The notes below the pieces were generated by a model, which worked only from the letters and a program-made list of their open reading frames with translations, made no database searches and was not told where the DNA came from. DNA of 64,000 nt from Shewanella jiangmenensis (GTDB lineage: Bacteria > Pseudomonadota > Gammaproteobacteria > Enterobacterales > Shewanellaceae): assembly GCF_018596335.1 (NCBI RefSeq), contig NZ_JAHEPS010000007.1, forward strand, positions 62,001 through 126,000, given 5' to 3'. Position 1 is the stretch's first letter. The number at the start of each line of letters is the position of its first letter. The position numbers and the translations under genes are program-made. Below are positions 38,408-48,487 of the stretch, in pieces.

Positions 38408-39148
38408 ATGCGTACATTTTTATACTCTCTTGCCTTACCTCTGCTGAGTCTCTCTTTTGGCACCACCGCAGCACAGCCTCAAAGTGCGCTCACCCCGTTC
38501 GAAGCCGACTACCGGGTGATGTATGGGGATATCGGGCTTGGTAAAGCGCACTTCAGCCTGCCCCAAGGCAAAGACAACTATTACGAATATCTGTTTACCA
38601 GCGAGCTGAGCCTGCTGATTTTAAGCGACGAGCGCAGCATCAAAAGTAAATTCCGCCTGACGGAACGTGGCCTCGAACCCATGGTGTTTAACCATCAGCG
38701 CACCGGCACCGGACCGGATTTCAGCGAGCAGGTGGCGTTTTTGAAAGACAAATCCATCGTGCGCAGCAACTACAAGGGCGAGCACGTGGAGCTGCCTTTT
38801 ACCGACAAACTGTTTGATACCATGATGGTGCAGCTGCAATTCCGGATGGATTTGCTCGCCGGCAGCGAAAAGCTTGAGTATCACATGGTCAAAGACAACG
38901 AAGTGGATGAATACTCTTTCAAGCGGGTTGGGCCAGAAGCCATCACCATTGACGGCAAAACCTACAACACCCTGAAACTTGAGGTTATCCGCGACAATAA
39001 CAAACGGAAAACCGTGGTGTGGATGGCGCCGGAGCTGGCGTATCTGCCGGTTCGTATGACCCACTTCGAAAAAGGCGATAAACAATTGGACGTGCAGCTG
39101 ACCGGCTACCGCTTTACCCAGACGCCCGCAGCTGTCTCGGCAAATTAA
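38408..39148 (+). CDS. DUF3108 family periplasmic/secreted protein
   Basis: A 246-residue protein with a signal peptide (MRTFLYSLALPLLSLSFGTTAA) followed by a DUF3108-type all-beta domain: LTPFEADYRVMYGDIGLGKAHFSL, FTSELSLLILSDERSIKSKFRLTERGLEPM, KTVVWMAPELAYLPVRMTHFEKGD. The ATG at 38408 follows AAGGAATGTT; the frame is open upstream but overlaps the ATL gene and would bury the signal peptide. Function unknown; DUF3108 proteins are predicted envelope proteins. It is 14 bp downstream of the ATL gene and is followed by a strong terminator. Confidence 0.88.
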   Translation: MRTFLYSLALPLLSLSFGTTAAQPQSALTPFEADYRVMYGDIGLGKAHFSLPQGKDNYYEYLFTSELSLLILSDERSIKSKFRLTERGLEPMVFNHQRTGTGPDFSEQVAFLKDKSIVRSNYKGEHVELPFTDKLFDTMMVQLQFRMDLLAGSEKLEYHMVKDNEVDEYSFKRVGPEAITIDGKTYNTLKLEVIRDNNKRKTVVWMAPELAYLPVRMTHFEKGDKQLDVQLTGYRFTQTPAAVSAN

Positions 39149-39207
39149 AAGAGTTTATTTAATAAGTAAGGCTATCTGAACAGCGTTCTTTGCCGTAGCA
39201 CGACAAC

Positions 39208-39238
39208 AAAAAGGCCGGGATATACACCCGGCCTTTTT
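39208..39238. terminator. Bidirectional terminator
   Basis: A perfect 12-bp stem AAAAAGGCCGGG/CCCGGCCTTTTT with a 7-base loop between the convergent DUF3108 gene and the amidotransferase gene can serve both strands. Confidence 0.88.
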
Positions 39239-39463
39239 ACTGTCTACTTTTCGTTATCGACTTAGTGTTGACTGTTTTTTGTCGTCTGCTTTTTGTTGTT
39301 TAAGTCAGTCAGGCACGCGCTGGCAATTCACGTTTAAGCAGTTCAAGTATGAGCGGTTCAAGTGTGAGCAATGCAGCTTGGCAGCGCAAACGCACAAATC
39401 AACACGCAACCTCAAAAAAACAGCCGCAAAACACGCGGCCGCAAACTGCGGTGAACGTCAGAC
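39239..39463. other. Gene-free stretch between convergent genes
   Basis: Besides the terminator just before it, the only pattern is a 15-bp near-repeat GC(A/G)GTTCAAGT(A/G)TGA, twice in a row around 39339-39368. No coding frame is convincing. Confidence 0.5.
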
Positions 39464-40270
39464 TCAAGCCCCGGCGTCAGGCGCGCCAAACTGGCCGCCT
39501 GCCACTATCTCGCCTTTACAAAACAGCTGCCACTGCCCGGGCTGCATGATTTGCCAGGCCTCATTGCCGGTCAGTGGCCGGGTGGCTATTACACTCACCA
39601 CATCGTCGGGGGTGGTTTCTTTGTCAAAATCAATCACCACTTCAGTATCAATCAATTTTGCCTTGCCAAACGGCGCCCGGCGGGTGATGTGACACAGGTT
39701 ATTGGTGCAAAAGCTGAGCAGGTAATGGCCGTTGGAGAGGATCATATTAAACACCCCCAGCGCGCGAATGTCGTTGGCAAGACTCGCCACATAGGCAAAC
39801 ACCGCAGGCATATCACCGGGCCGCTCATCACCAAAGCGCTTAACCAATTGCTCCAGCAGCCAGCAAAAGGCCATTTCACTGTCGGTATCGCCAACCGGAC
39901 GAAAACGGCGCAGCGCAAATTTCTCTTTGTAATCGGTCAATTGGCCGTTATGGGCATAAGTCCAGTTAAAGCCCCATAGCTCCCGGTCAAAGGGATGGGT
40001 GTTCTCCAGCGCCACACAGCCGCGATTGGCCTGGCGGATATGGCTGATAACAGTTTCGCTTTTGATGGGGTAGGACTTAATCAGCCGCGCGATGTGAGAC
40101 TGGCTCGACGGACAGGCATCTTTAAAAGTACGGCTGCCCTTACCCTCGTAAAAGGTAATTCCCCAGCCATCCACGTGGGGGCCGGTTACCCCGCCGCGCT
40201 CGGCAAGGCCGGTAAAACTGAACACAATATCGGTCGGCACATTGGCACTCATGGCCAGTAATTCGCACAT
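39464..40270 (-). CDS. Class II glutamine amidotransferase (YafJ-type)
   Basis: Ntn-hydrolase-fold glutamine amidotransferase of the YafJ/Gat-like group, 268 residues. The N-terminus MCELLAMSANVPTDIVFSF places the nucleophile Cys2 directly after the initiator Met, so the ATG at 40270 is the true start although the frame is open to 40369. GWGITFYEG, SHIRQANRG, NTHPF, and FNWTYAHNGQLTDY are the glutamine-binding motifs. No synthetase domain is attached and the acceptor substrate is unknown. It is divergent from fadE. Confidence 0.93.
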   Translation of the reverse strand: MCELLAMSANVPTDIVFSFTGLAERGGVTGPHVDGWGITFYEGKGSRTFKDACPSSQSHIARLIKSYPIKSETVISHIRQANRGCVALENTHPFDRELWGFNWTYAHNGQLTDYKEKFALRRFRPVGDTDSEMAFCWLLEQLVKRFGDERPGDMPAVFAYVASLANDIRALGVFNMILSNGHYLLSFCTNNLCHITRRAPFGKAKLIDTEVVIDFDKETTPDDVVSVIATRPLTGNEAWQIMQPGQWQLFCKGEIVAGGQFGAPDAGA

Positions 40271-40361
40271 AACAAAGGCACTCAAAAAGACGCTCAAACA
40301 ACAACTAACTGATTGTAACTTTGGCCCTTGGTATTGGGAATGGCACCGGCGCGGAAAATAT

Positions 40362-40378
40362 TTAAACATTTGTTTGAA
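40362..40378 (+). promoter_or_regulatory. PsrA-like operator upstream of fadE
   Basis: TTAAACATTTGTTTGAA contains AAAC-N4-GTTT with TTTGA flanks and resembles PsrA-type boxes that control fatty-acid degradation genes in Pseudomonas and Shewanella. It lies 133 bp before fadE and about 90 bp before the divergent amidotransferase start. Confidence 0.45.
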
Positions 40379-40510
40379 AAATGCTTGTATTCGGTGGCGC
40401 TTGGATTTACTTTTTTATGCGACACAGGTCTGACCACACACTATACTTGTGATCAGGATCGCTTGCATATGACCCGTCTGGAGAAGGGTTATGAATAAAG
40501 GAGAACGAGA

Positions 40511-42958
40511 GTGACTACCCTACTTTGGAGTATTGCGCTGCTTGTGGTGCTCGGAGCCTGCGCTTATCTGCGGGTTTCGCTGATGACCGCCACCGCTGCA
40601 GCTGCAATCGTAATGACCGCTGGATGGACCTTGGATGTTGTTGGCCTGTGGGGCGGCATCATCTTTTTGGCCCTCGCCCTGCCCCTGAACATCAGCAGCA
40701 TTCGTCAGAGCCTGCTCACACGACCACTGCTTAAAGTGTACCGTGGCATCATGCCTGAAATGTCCTCTACCGAAAAAGAAGCCATCGACGCCGGTACCAC
40801 CTGGTGGGAAGCCGATCTCTTTGCCGGTAACCCGAACTGGAAAAAGCTGCACAACTACCCGATTGCCCGTCTCTCTGCCGAAGAGCAGGCGTTTCTTGAT
40901 GGTCCAGTGAATGAAGTTTGCCGCATGGTGAACCAGCATCAGGTGTCCCATGAGCTGGCAGACTTGCCCGCTGACGTGTGGCAGTACCTGAAAGACAATG
41001 GTTTCTTTGCGATGATCATCAAAAAGAAATACGGCGGCCTTGAGTTTTCTGCCTACGCCCAGTCACGCGTGTTGCAAAAGCTTGCCGGTGTGTCCAGTGA
41101 ACTGGCCTCTACTGTTGGCGTACCCAACTCCCTGGGCCCTGGTGAACTGCTGCAGCACTACGGCACGCCCGAGCAGCAGGACCACTACCTGCCACGTCTC
41201 GCCAAAGGCCTTGAAGTGCCCTGCTTTGCCCTGACCAGCCCCGAAGCCGGCTCAGACGCAGGCTCTATCCCTGACTACGGCATTGTCTGCAAAGGCATGT
41301 GGAAAGGCGAAGAAGTACTCGGCATGAAGCTCACCTGGAACAAGCGCTACATCACTCTGGCGCCGGTTGCCACTGTGCTGGGTCTGGCGTTTAAACTGCG
41401 CGATCCTGAGCGTCTGCTCGGCGGCGAAGAAGAGCTTGGCATTACCTGCGCCCTTATTCCGACCGATGTGGAAGGCGTGGAAACCGGTCGTCGTCACTTC
41501 CCGCTTAACTGCATGTTCCAAAACGGCCCGACCCGCGGTAAAGACGTGTTTGTGCCCTTAAGCTTTATCATCGGCGGCCCGAAAATGGCCGGTCAAGGCT
41601 GGCGCATGCTGGTGGAATGTCTGTCGGTTGGCCGTGGTATCACCCTCCCATCCAACTCTGCCGGTGGCGTGAAAACCGCCGCGCTGGCAACCGGTGCCTA
41701 TGCCCGCATCCGTCGTCAGTTCAAGCTGCCTATCGGTAAACTCGAAGGCATTGAAGAGCCAATGGCCCGCATCGGTGGCAACGCCTACCTGATGGACGCG
41801 GTAACCTCGCTGACCACCACGGGTATTGATCTCGGTGAAAAGCCATCGGTGATTTCGGCCATAGTTAAGTATCACCTCACCGATCGCATGCAAAAATGCG
41901 TTATCGATGCCATGGATATCCACGGCGGCAAGGGCGTGTGCCTTGGCCCCAACAACTATCTGGGCCGTGGTTATCAGGCAGCGCCTATCGCCATTACCGT
42001 GGAAGGCGCGAACATCCTTACCCGCTCGATGATCATCTATGGTCAGGGCGCCATTCGCTGCCATCCTTATGTGCTGGCCGAAATGGAGTCTGCGTTTGAT
42101 AAAGACGCGCGTCAGGGTCTTAATAACTTCGACGCCGCCCTCTTTGGTCATATCGGCTTTACCATCAGCAACCTCATCCGCAGTGTGTGGATGGGCCTGA
42201 CCGGCAGCCGTTTCTCCAACGCGCCCTACAGCGACAAAACCAAGCGTTACTATCAGCACATGAACCGCTTCAGCGCCAACCTGGCACTGCTGTCGGATCT
42301 CGCCATGGCCACCCTTGGCGGTAACCTCAAGCGTAAAGAGCGTATTTCAGCCCGTCTTGGCGATATGCTGAGCCAGTTGTATCTGGCCTCTGCCACGCTG
42401 AAGCGTTATCAGGATGAAGGTCGTCAGACTGAAGATCTGCCGCTGCTGCAGTGGGCTGTGGAAGATGCGCTGTTCAAGCTGCAAGCGTCTCTGGATGAGC
42501 TGCTGGATAACTTCCCGGCCGGTCTTGGCGGCGTGCTGCGCGTGCTGCTGCTGCCCTTTGGCCGCCCTATCAAGCGCCCAAGCGATGTGCTGGATCACAA
42601 GGTTGCCAAAATCATGCAAACCCCGTGTGCCAGCCGTGAGCGCCTCGGTCAGGGTCAATTCTGGGAAGCCTGTGATAACAACGCCGTTGGTGTGCAGGAA
42701 CAGACCTTCAAGGACATCCTCGCCGCTGAGCCGCTGTACGACAAAGTCTGCAAGGCATCCGGTAAGCGTCTGCCCTTTATGTGGCTTGATAAAGTGGCCG
42801 GCGAAGGCAAAGCGCTGGGTATTCTGTCCGATGCCGAAATCGCCCTGCTGGAAAAAGCCGAGATTGGCCGCATGAAATCCATCAACGTGGATGACTTCGA
42901 CCCAATCGAGCTGACCGCCATGACCAAAGCGCGCAGCAATCGCGAGCAGGCAGCATAA
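40511..42958 (+). CDS. fadE: Acyl-CoA dehydrogenase FadE
   Basis: FAD-dependent first enzyme of beta-oxidation, oxidising acyl-CoA to trans-2-enoyl-CoA. The 815-residue length and the N-terminal membrane-associated hydrophobic region (about 1-62, two helices) are characteristic of FadE rather than short acyl-CoA dehydrogenases. [15 protein letters not shown] and [22 protein letters not shown] are FAD/substrate-binding blocks, and [45 protein letters not shown] sequence marks the C-terminal helical domain. It starts at GTG with AAGGAGA eight bases upstream. Terminator downstream. Confidence 0.96.
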   Translation: MTTLLWSIALLVVLGACAYLRVSLMTATAAAAIVMTAGWTLDVVGLWGGIIFLALALPLNISSIRQSLLTRPLLKVYRGIMPEMSSTEKEAIDAGTTWWEADLFAGNPNWKKLHNYPIARLSAEEQAFLDGPVNEVCRMVNQHQVSHELADLPADVWQYLKDNGFFAMIIKKKYGGLEFSAYAQSRVLQKLAGVSSELASTVGVPNSLGPGELLQHYGTPEQQDHYLPRLAKGLEVPCFALTSPEAGSDAGSIPDYGIVCKGMWKGEEVLGMKLTWNKRYITLAPVATVLGLAFKLRDPERLLGGEEELGITCALIPTDVEGVETGRRHFPLNCMFQNGPTRGKDVFVPLSFIIGGPKMAGQGWRMLVECLSVGRGITLPSNSAGGVKTAALATGAYARIRRQFKLPIGKLEGIEEPMARIGGNAYLMDAVTSLTTTGIDLGEKPSVISAIVKYHLTDRMQKCVIDAMDIHGGKGVCLGPNNYLGRGYQAAPIAITVEGANILTRSMIIYGQGAIRCHPYVLAEMESAFDKDARQGLNNFDAALFGHIGFTISNLIRSVWMGLTGSRFSNAPYSDKTKRYYQHMNRFSANLALLSDLAMATLGGNLKRKERISARLGDMLSQLYLASATLKRYQDEGRQTEDLPLLQWAVEDALFKLQASLDELLDNFPAGLGGVLRVLLLPFGRPIKRPSDVLDHKVAKIMQTPCASRERLGQGQFWEACDNNAVGVQEQTFKDILAAEPLYDKVCKASGKRLPFMWLDKVAGEGKALGILSDAEIALLEKAEIGRMKSINVDDFDPIELTAMTKARSNREQAA

Positions 42959-42977
42959 GCCAACCGCAATACCAATG

Positions 42978-43003
42978 AAAAAGGCGCCTAAGGGCGCCTT
43001 TTG
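42978..43003 (+). terminator. Terminator of fadE
   Basis: Stem AAAAGGCGCC/GGCGCCTTTT with a four-base loop (TAAG), 20 bp after the fadE stop codon. Confidence 0.88.
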
Positions 43004-43232
43004 TCTGTTCAGGGTTTTCTATCTTGAGTGGTCTACTCTCGGGGCACGGATACCAGCAATCATCAACGATATCCGGCCATCAACGCCGCATACATCCAGA
43101 CTCAGGATCATGACCCTCGTTCAATTTCGTCGCTCAATGTCCTCGCTCAACATCCAGGGCATTAATACCATCAACTGAGTTACCACAGCTTGAGTCGTTA
43201 CCATATTACTGCGGTACTCAAGCTTACTGAGC

Positions 43233-45209
43233 TCAGGCCCCGACGGGCTTGTTGTCGGGCGTATCGGGCTGGGGTGAACCACTCTCAGTGTTCTGCGTGT
43301 CGTCGCCCTCTAGCGGCGACTCGGTTTGCGCCAAAGCCTGCTGGCGCGCGTCCTCTTCGCGGGCGGCCTGATCACGGGCTTCTTTTTCCTGCTGCTCGCG
43401 CTCCTGTGACAGTTTGGCGTGCAGCTGCGCCTCAATCGGGATCAGGCTGATAAGCTCAATACCGGTGGCAGGGATTTCAGTAGAGGCGGTGATGATGTGC
43501 AGCCGCTCATTTTTAATGTACACCAGCGGCAACACACTATCGCCATAGCGGCGGGTGAACTCCACCATAGTAAAGCTTTCCCGCAGTGTGGTGCTTTTGA
43601 GGACCGCGCCCTTGGCCATCTGGCTGGCGATTTTGGCGTAAGACACCGCATCGCCAAACAAGCAAAGCCGTTTCATGTACTCTTCGGACGCGAGATGGCG
43701 GGCACTGGTCGCCCCTTCCATGTTATTCAGGCCAAAGACCTTCTCGGCGCCAAAATAGTCCTGATAATAAAAGCTCACCAGCGGGTTAAGTTGCCGGTAG
43801 GGCGAGACAATCAGTACCCGACCTATGCCGGTCAAATCAAGATACGTTTCAGCATGCTCAGAGGCGGGATTACCAAAATACACCGGAATATTGTCCATGC
43901 GCGCCAGACGAATGTTGTCCCAGTTGGTATCGGCAAGAATCACCTTAATATTCTTAGCCTTAAGCTGCTTGGCAAACTCACGTGAAAACGCCGATGCGCC
44001 AAACATCAACAGCCCCTGCGCAGGCTCCGCCTTCACCTTTAAAATGCGCGCCCAGGTGCCGGCGGTCAGGCTTTGAATAACCACAGTACCGATAATGATG
44101 GTAAACACCAAAGGCACAATCTTCTCGGCCCCCGGCACGCCCTGCTCTTCAAGCTTGATGGCAAAAAGCGATGACACTGCCGCCGCCACAATCCCCCGCG
44201 GCGCCATCCAGCTTAAAAACCACTTCTCGCGGCTGGTTAAACTGGTGCCTATGCCCGAAATCCACACGCACAAGGGACGCGCCACCAACATGGTGACCGC
44301 AAGTACGCCTATGCCGCCCCAGCCCAAATCGAGCATCGCCGAGGAATCAAGCCGTGCTGCCAGCAAAATAAACAAAGCCGAGATAAGGAGCACCGTCAGG
44401 GTTTCTTTAAATTCAAGAATATCGGCAATATCCACCCCGCGCATGTTGGCAAGCCAAATACCCATCACGGTCACAGTAAGGAGGCCCGACTCTTCCTGCA
44501 GCAGGTTTGAGCCGACGAAGGTGCCGAGCATCACGGTCAGTACCGCGGTGTTACGCAGATAATGTGGCAGCAGATCTTTACGAAGTACCCAACCCACCAC
44601 ATAGCCCATGGCAGCACCAAAACCAAAACCGAGCGCCAGAATTGAGGCAAAAGACGTCAGAATATGGCCAGTGGCATCCTGCGACGCAGCTATGTATTCA
44701 AACACCAGTACCGCCAGTACCGCGCCTATCGGGTCGATGACTATCCCTTCCCAGCGCAAAATACTGGCAAGCTGCGACTTGGGCCGCACGCTTCGCAGCA
44801 TAGGCACAATTACCGTCGGGCCGGTTACCACCACCAGGGCACCAAAAAGCCAGGCCAGCGCCCAGTCAAAGCCCATAAAATAGTGAGTAGCAAGGGAGAT
44901 TGCGACCCAGGTCGCCACCATGCCTATGGTGACCAAGTGGGTTACCATTCGGCCAATATCTTTGATTTCTTTAAAGTTAAGCGTGAGCGCACCTTCAAAC
45001 AGAATAATGGCAACGCCCAAAGAGATAATCGGAAACAGCAGATCGCCAAACACGGCATCCGGGGTTAAAAAACCAAGCCCAGGCCCCAGCAACAGGCCGC
45101 ACAGCAGCAAAGGTAAAATGGCCGGTAGCCTCAGTTTCCAACCCAGCCACTGGCAAAACAGCGACAGCACCCCAATCAGTGCCAGAATGCCGGTGATATG
45201 TTCAACCAT
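43233..45209 (-). CDS. CPA1-type cation/proton antiporter with regulatory C-terminus
   Basis: Inner-membrane Na+ or K+/H+ exchanger of about 658 residues. About 12 transmembrane helices fill residues 1-395, with the VVVTGPTVIVPMLRSVRPKSQL and EGIVIDPIGAVLAVLVFEY segments typical of NhaP-like antiporters. A TrkA-N-like Rossmann domain follows (GLLMFGASAFSREFAKQLKAKNIKVILADTNWDNIRLARM), and the end is a Gln/Glu-rich coiled coil plus acidic tail. The ATG at 45209 (MVEHITGILALIG, AAGGAC upstream) gives a normal first helix; an upstream in-frame start at 45278 is less likely. It stands alone. Confidence 0.88.
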   Translation of the reverse strand: MVEHITGILALIGVLSLFCQWLGWKLRLPAILPLLLCGLLLGPGLGFLTPDAVFGDLLFPIISLGVAIILFEGALTLNFKEIKDIGRMVTHLVTIGMVATWVAISLATHYFMGFDWALAWLFGALVVVTGPTVIVPMLRSVRPKSQLASILRWEGIVIDPIGAVLAVLVFEYIAASQDATGHILTSFASILALGFGFGAAMGYVVGWVLRKDLLPHYLRNTAVLTVMLGTFVGSNLLQEESGLLTVTVMGIWLANMRGVDIADILEFKETLTVLLISALFILLAARLDSSAMLDLGWGGIGVLAVTMLVARPLCVWISGIGTSLTSREKWFLSWMAPRGIVAAAVSSLFAIKLEEQGVPGAEKIVPLVFTIIIGTVVIQSLTAGTWARILKVKAEPAQGLLMFGASAFSREFAKQLKAKNIKVILADTNWDNIRLARMDNIPVYFGNPASEHAETYLDLTGIGRVLIVSPYRQLNPLVSFYYQDYFGAEKVFGLNNMEGATSARHLASEEYMKRLCLFGDAVSYAKIASQMAKGAVLKSTTLRESFTMVEFTRRYGDSVLPLVYIKNERLHIITASTEIPATGIELISLIPIEAQLHAKLSQEREQQEKEARDQAAREEDARQQALAQTESPLEGDDTQNTESGSPQPDTPDNKPVGA

Positions 45210-45594
45210 AAAAGTGTCCTTGAACAGAATTCCATGAAATACAACAACCGCCGGGGCAGTCATCTGTGCCAGTTCCATCTTAACGATTTTTTAATGAACT
45301 GCCATCAGCTTGTACCGCACAGCGCCGCTTTAGCGCTAAAAATTAACAGCTTGATACAGCATAGCGCCAATTCATCAACAAAGATGACGGCGGAATATGG
45401 CAGCACATCACGGTACAGGCTTGCTGGTTTGACGCGGTCAAGAAAGCCACTGAGGCTGGGTTTATGGATGGTCACAGCAAGCGGGAACAAGCGAGTAGAG
45501 AAAATGATTGAGTAATAAGGTGCCAAGGAATTAGGAATGAAAAATGAGAACTGGGGAATGAAAATCAAGCGACAAAAACACAGGAGGGAAAAAC
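45210..45594. other. Gene-free stretch upstream of the antiporter
   Basis: About 385 bp between the antiporter start and the tRNA-Asp terminator. Short open frames on both strands lack ribosome sites and protein-like composition. I see no repeat or recognisable operator. Confidence 0.5.
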
Positions 45595-45630
45595 AAAAAA
45601 GCCCAAGCGTTTAATAGCTTGAGCTCTTTT
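45595..45630 (-). terminator. Terminator behind tRNA-Asp
   Basis: On the minus strand AGCTCAAGC pairs with GCTTGGGCT (one G-T pair) and is followed by TTTTTT, directly after the tRNA 3' end. Confidence 0.75.
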
Positions 45631-45635
45631 AGTAT

Positions 45636-45712
45636 TGGCGGAGCGGACGGGACTCGAACCCGCGACCCCCGGCGTGACAGGCCGGTATTCTAACCGACTG
45701 AACTACCGCTCC
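45636..45712 (-). tRNA. tRNA-Asp (anticodon GTC)
   Basis: The minus strand reads as a 77-nt tRNA: acceptor GGAGCGG pairing with CCGCTCC, D-arm with AGTCGGTTAGA, anticodon stem CCGGC-CTGTCAC-GCCGG giving GTC, T-arm GCGGG-TTCGAGT-CCCGT and an encoded CCA end. It is a single gene with a hairpin terminator behind it. Confidence 0.97.
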
Positions 45713-45844
45713 CCAATCGGTGACGAAATATTACTGAGGCAGAATTCGCCGGTCAATGGCTTTTTTACACTTCCGCAATCAAGCGCGCAATTATTGAGCA
45801 GCACAAAATCTTAGCTCAGGTTTTCAATCAGTTGGCTGCCTGAC

Positions 45845-47161
45845 TTAGTCATCTGGCAGGGTTAAATCTATGTCATCCAGCGTCTCTTTTACGCCCTTTT
45901 TGGCCTCTTCGGCTCGGGCTTCAGCGGCGGCTGCAGCAAGGGCCTTTTTCAGCGCCTGGCGTTTACGCCAGAAAATCAGTGCGCCAATGCCGAGCAGCAA
46001 GAGCACCAGATTCACGCCTATTAGTACCATCATGGCGCTTTCTTTGGCCTTGGCCTCTTCGGCGGCGGCGATGGCGGCCTCTTTGGCGGCAATCTCTTCC
46101 GGGCTTGGCGGCGGCGCCGGCGGCTCAATCAGGTTGAAAAACTGCTCCGGAAGACTGAGCACCACTTCGCGCCCGCCAAGGGTCGTGCTGAAGGCATCCC
46201 CCTTGATGCGATAACTGCCAAATTCGTGCGCATCCGGCAGGGTGAATTCGGTTTGCCCCTCGGTGAGCCCTGCAATACTCAAGGGCAGCTGTAAGCCCGC
46301 CGGCCCCACCATTTCAAGCTCAAGGTGAGTCTCTTCCAGCTTAAGCGCCTCGGCATTAACCTTGATATCAAGCTTGTAGGGCTGGGTGAGCGGATCTTCA
46401 GGTTCAATCAGCGACACTGAAATCGGATGAGGCGACAGTACAATTTCCGTTTCCTGCTCGCGCTCAAACACGTTGTTACGGGCCCGCACCATAAATTTAT
46501 AGTGGCCCCAGGGCTGACTCAGATTGATTTTACCGGTGAACACCCCGTCGTCCGGCGCTTCATCGAGCGCTTCACCGTCGTCCTTATAACTTCCGACGGT
46601 AATAGTACCGGCGGCAAAGTTTTCATCTCCCGGCTGATGGTTACTCTCAAAACGGGCTGTCCACTCCACCAGATAATCAAGCCCGGGCATGCGAAGCCGC
46701 TCGTTATCGCCCATCAAGCGGGCAAAAATCTTCACTCGCTCGCCCTGAAACAGCGGCTGCGGCAGCGGGTCGATTTCAACCGACAATTTGCTCAGCATTT
46801 TAAGCGTTGAGCCTTCGACAACCCTTCCGGTGAGCTGCCAGGGCCCAGGCTGTGGATGCTCAATGCTGATGATGTCGCCGGTCACGCCATCGGTCCATTT
46901 AACCGTGTCGGGGTGACGATTGGCGTACCATTTACTGCCATCAGGCAAAATCACCACCACAGGCGCCGAGCCGTATTCGCGCTGCACCACCAGTGTCATG
47001 CTCTCGACCATATGGTCGATGCGAAAACGGTTTTTAAGCTCCCGCGCCTGCTCTTTGGGGACAGCATCTGCCGCCGGTGCCATGGTTGGCAATCCCAGCA
47101 GACCGAGCAACACGACTGCGCGCACTGTATTGAACAAGGTGATTATCCCCGCCAGAGGCAT
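45845..47161 (-). CDS. TIGR03503-type envelope protein
   Basis: A 438-residue membrane-anchored envelope protein of unknown function, resembling the TIGR03503 family found in Shewanella and Vibrio relatives. A signal peptide (ending PTMAPAADA, about residue 32) leads to extracytoplasmic beta-rich domains with VVVILPDGSKWYANRHPDTVKWTDG and SYKDDGEALDEAPDDGVFTGKI, reminiscent of von Willebrand-associated beta-sandwich domains. A Pro/Glu/Ala linker, one C-terminal transmembrane helix (MVLIGVNLVLLLLGIGALIFW) and an acidic cytoplasmic tail follow. Its start overlaps the dnaQ 3' end by 19 bp, so it is co-transcribed with dnaQ. Confidence 0.75.
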   Translation of the reverse strand: MPLAGIITLFNTVRAVVLLGLLGLPTMAPAADAVPKEQARELKNRFRIDHMVESMTLVVQREYGSAPVVVILPDGSKWYANRHPDTVKWTDGVTGDIISIEHPQPGPWQLTGRVVEGSTLKMLSKLSVEIDPLPQPLFQGERVKIFARLMGDNERLRMPGLDYLVEWTARFESNHQPGDENFAAGTITVGSYKDDGEALDEAPDDGVFTGKINLSQPWGHYKFMVRARNNVFEREQETEIVLSPHPISVSLIEPEDPLTQPYKLDIKVNAEALKLEETHLELEMVGPAGLQLPLSIAGLTEGQTEFTLPDAHEFGSYRIKGDAFSTTLGGREVVLSLPEQFFNLIEPPAPPPSPEEIAAKEAAIAAAEEAKAKESAMMVLIGVNLVLLLLGIGALIFWRKRQALKKALAAAAAEARAEEAKKGVKETLDDIDLTLPDD

Positions 47162-47871
47162 TTGCCCGATTTGCCTACCAAATCAAGCCGTTTTTCATGA
47201 CATCCCTCTTCATCGGCCGTGGCGCGGACAACTTTAAGGGCAGGACGGTTGGCATCAAGACGAATGATGCCGCCATCGGACTGGCCGCCCTCATCGGCGT
47301 TCAGGTTAAACTTGGTCTGGCCGCCGGTCATGATGAGGTAGACGTCGGCCAGAATTTCGGCGTCGAGCAATGCGCCGTGGTAAGTACGGCGGCTGTTGTC
47401 TATGCCATAGCGCTTACACAGGGCGTCGAGGTTATTTTTCTGCCCGGGGTGTAAAAACTTGGCCACCGCCAGGGTATCGACCACGTTGCAGATGTCTTCA
47501 ACCACCGGGCCACGGGGATTAAGCATCGAAAATTCGTGGTTAATAAAGCCCATATCGAACGAGGCGTTGTGTGCCACAAGCTCTGCGCCGTCGATAAACT
47601 CGATAAATTCGGCAGCTATCTGATGAAAGCGTGGCTCGTTGGCCACCCGCTCGTTGGTGATCCCGTGTACTGCAATCGCTTCTTCATCAATCAGTTGCCC
47701 CGGATTGATGTAGCGATGAAAGGTGCGGCCGGTCAGGCGGCGGTTGATGACTTCCACACAGCCCACTTCAATGATCCTGTGGCCAAGGTACACCGCCCCT
47801 GCCCCCTGGTTCATACCCGTGGTTTCGGTATCGAGAATGATCTGCCTTTCGGCGTTCGAAATGATATTCAT
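47143..47871 (-). CDS. dnaQ: DNA polymerase III epsilon subunit (proofreading exonuclease)
   Basis: 3'-5' proofreading exonuclease of the replicative polymerase. Exonuclease motifs: Exo[11 protein letters not shown], Exo[17 protein letters not shown], Exo[18 protein letters not shown] with the catalytic His and Asp. The C-terminal tail binds the alpha subunit. Length 242 residues. It is divergent from rnhA, as in E. coli, with 87 bp between the starts. Confidence 0.96.
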   Translation of the reverse strand: MNIISNAERQIILDTETTGMNQGAGAVYLGHRIIEVGCVEVINRRLTGRTFHRYINPGQLIDEEAIAVHGITNERVANEPRFHQIAAEFIEFIDGAELVAHNASFDMGFINHEFSMLNPRGPVVEDICNVVDTLAVAKFLHPGQKNNLDALCKRYGIDNSRRTYHGALLDAEILADVYLIMTGGQTKFNLNADEGGQSDGGIIRLDANRPALKVVRATADEEGCHEKRLDLVGKSGKCLWRG

Positions 47872-47958
47872 AGGAAATTCTGGCCTTTATCAGGCAAAAA
47901 ACAGTTATACTCGCGCCAAAGTGCGACTATGCCAAAACGCGACTATGGTAACAACTTG

Positions 47959-48429
47959 ATGAGCGAACTGAAACAGATCCGGATTTACACTGATGGCTCC
48001 TGCCTGGGCAACCCCGGCCCCGGCGGCTATGGCGTGGTGATGATATATAAAGAGCACCGCAAGGAGTTATCCGCCGGATTTGCCCTCACCACCAATAACC
48101 GCATGGAGCTGCTCGCCCCCATAGTGGCGCTCGAGAGCCTTAAAGAGCCCTGCAACGTGGTTCTCACCAGTGACAGCCAGTATATGCGCCAGGGGATCAC
48201 CGAGTGGATCCACGGCTGGAAGAAAAAAGGCTGGGTGACATCCAGTAAAACCCCGGTCAAAAATGTCGATTTATGGAAACGCCTCGATGCCGCCTCTGCC
48301 AAGCACACAGTAGACTGGCGCTGGGTTAAAGGCCATGCCGGCCATGAAGAAAACGAGCGCTGTGACACCCTCGCCCGCAGCGCCGCCGAAGCAAACCCCA
48401 CCACGGTGGATGAAGGCTATACGCCGTAA
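47959..48429 (+). CDS. rnhA: Ribonuclease HI
   Basis: Degrades the RNA strand of RNA-DNA hybrids. The 156-residue protein starts [25 protein letters not shown]; the frame is open much further upstream, but only the ATG at 47959 fits the family. Catalytic residues are Asp12, the Glu in [10 protein letters not shown], the Asp in LTSDSQYM, and the later Asp in [10 protein letters not shown], with the conserved His in KGHAGH. It faces the LysR gene, whose end is 58 bp away. Confidence 0.96.
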   Translation: MSELKQIRIYTDGSCLGNPGPGGYGVVMIYKEHRKELSAGFALTTNNRMELLAPIVALESLKEPCNVVLTSDSQYMRQGITEWIHGWKKKGWVTSSKTPVKNVDLWKRLDAASAKHTVDWRWVKGHAGHEENERCDTLARSAAEANPTTVDEGYTP

Positions 48430-48487
48430 ACGCTATCTCGCGTAAGCCATTTGCCATGGCACTGCTCTACTGCAGCTCTATCAGGGC

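Noticed and set aside
41558..42259. Minus-strand open frame (233 codons) opposite fadE
   Set aside because: Mirror of fadE codon bias; no domain-like content.
45198..45568. Small genes in the gap upstream of the antiporter
   Set aside because: Frames on both strands are short, overlapping and lack ribosome sites or recognisable sequence.
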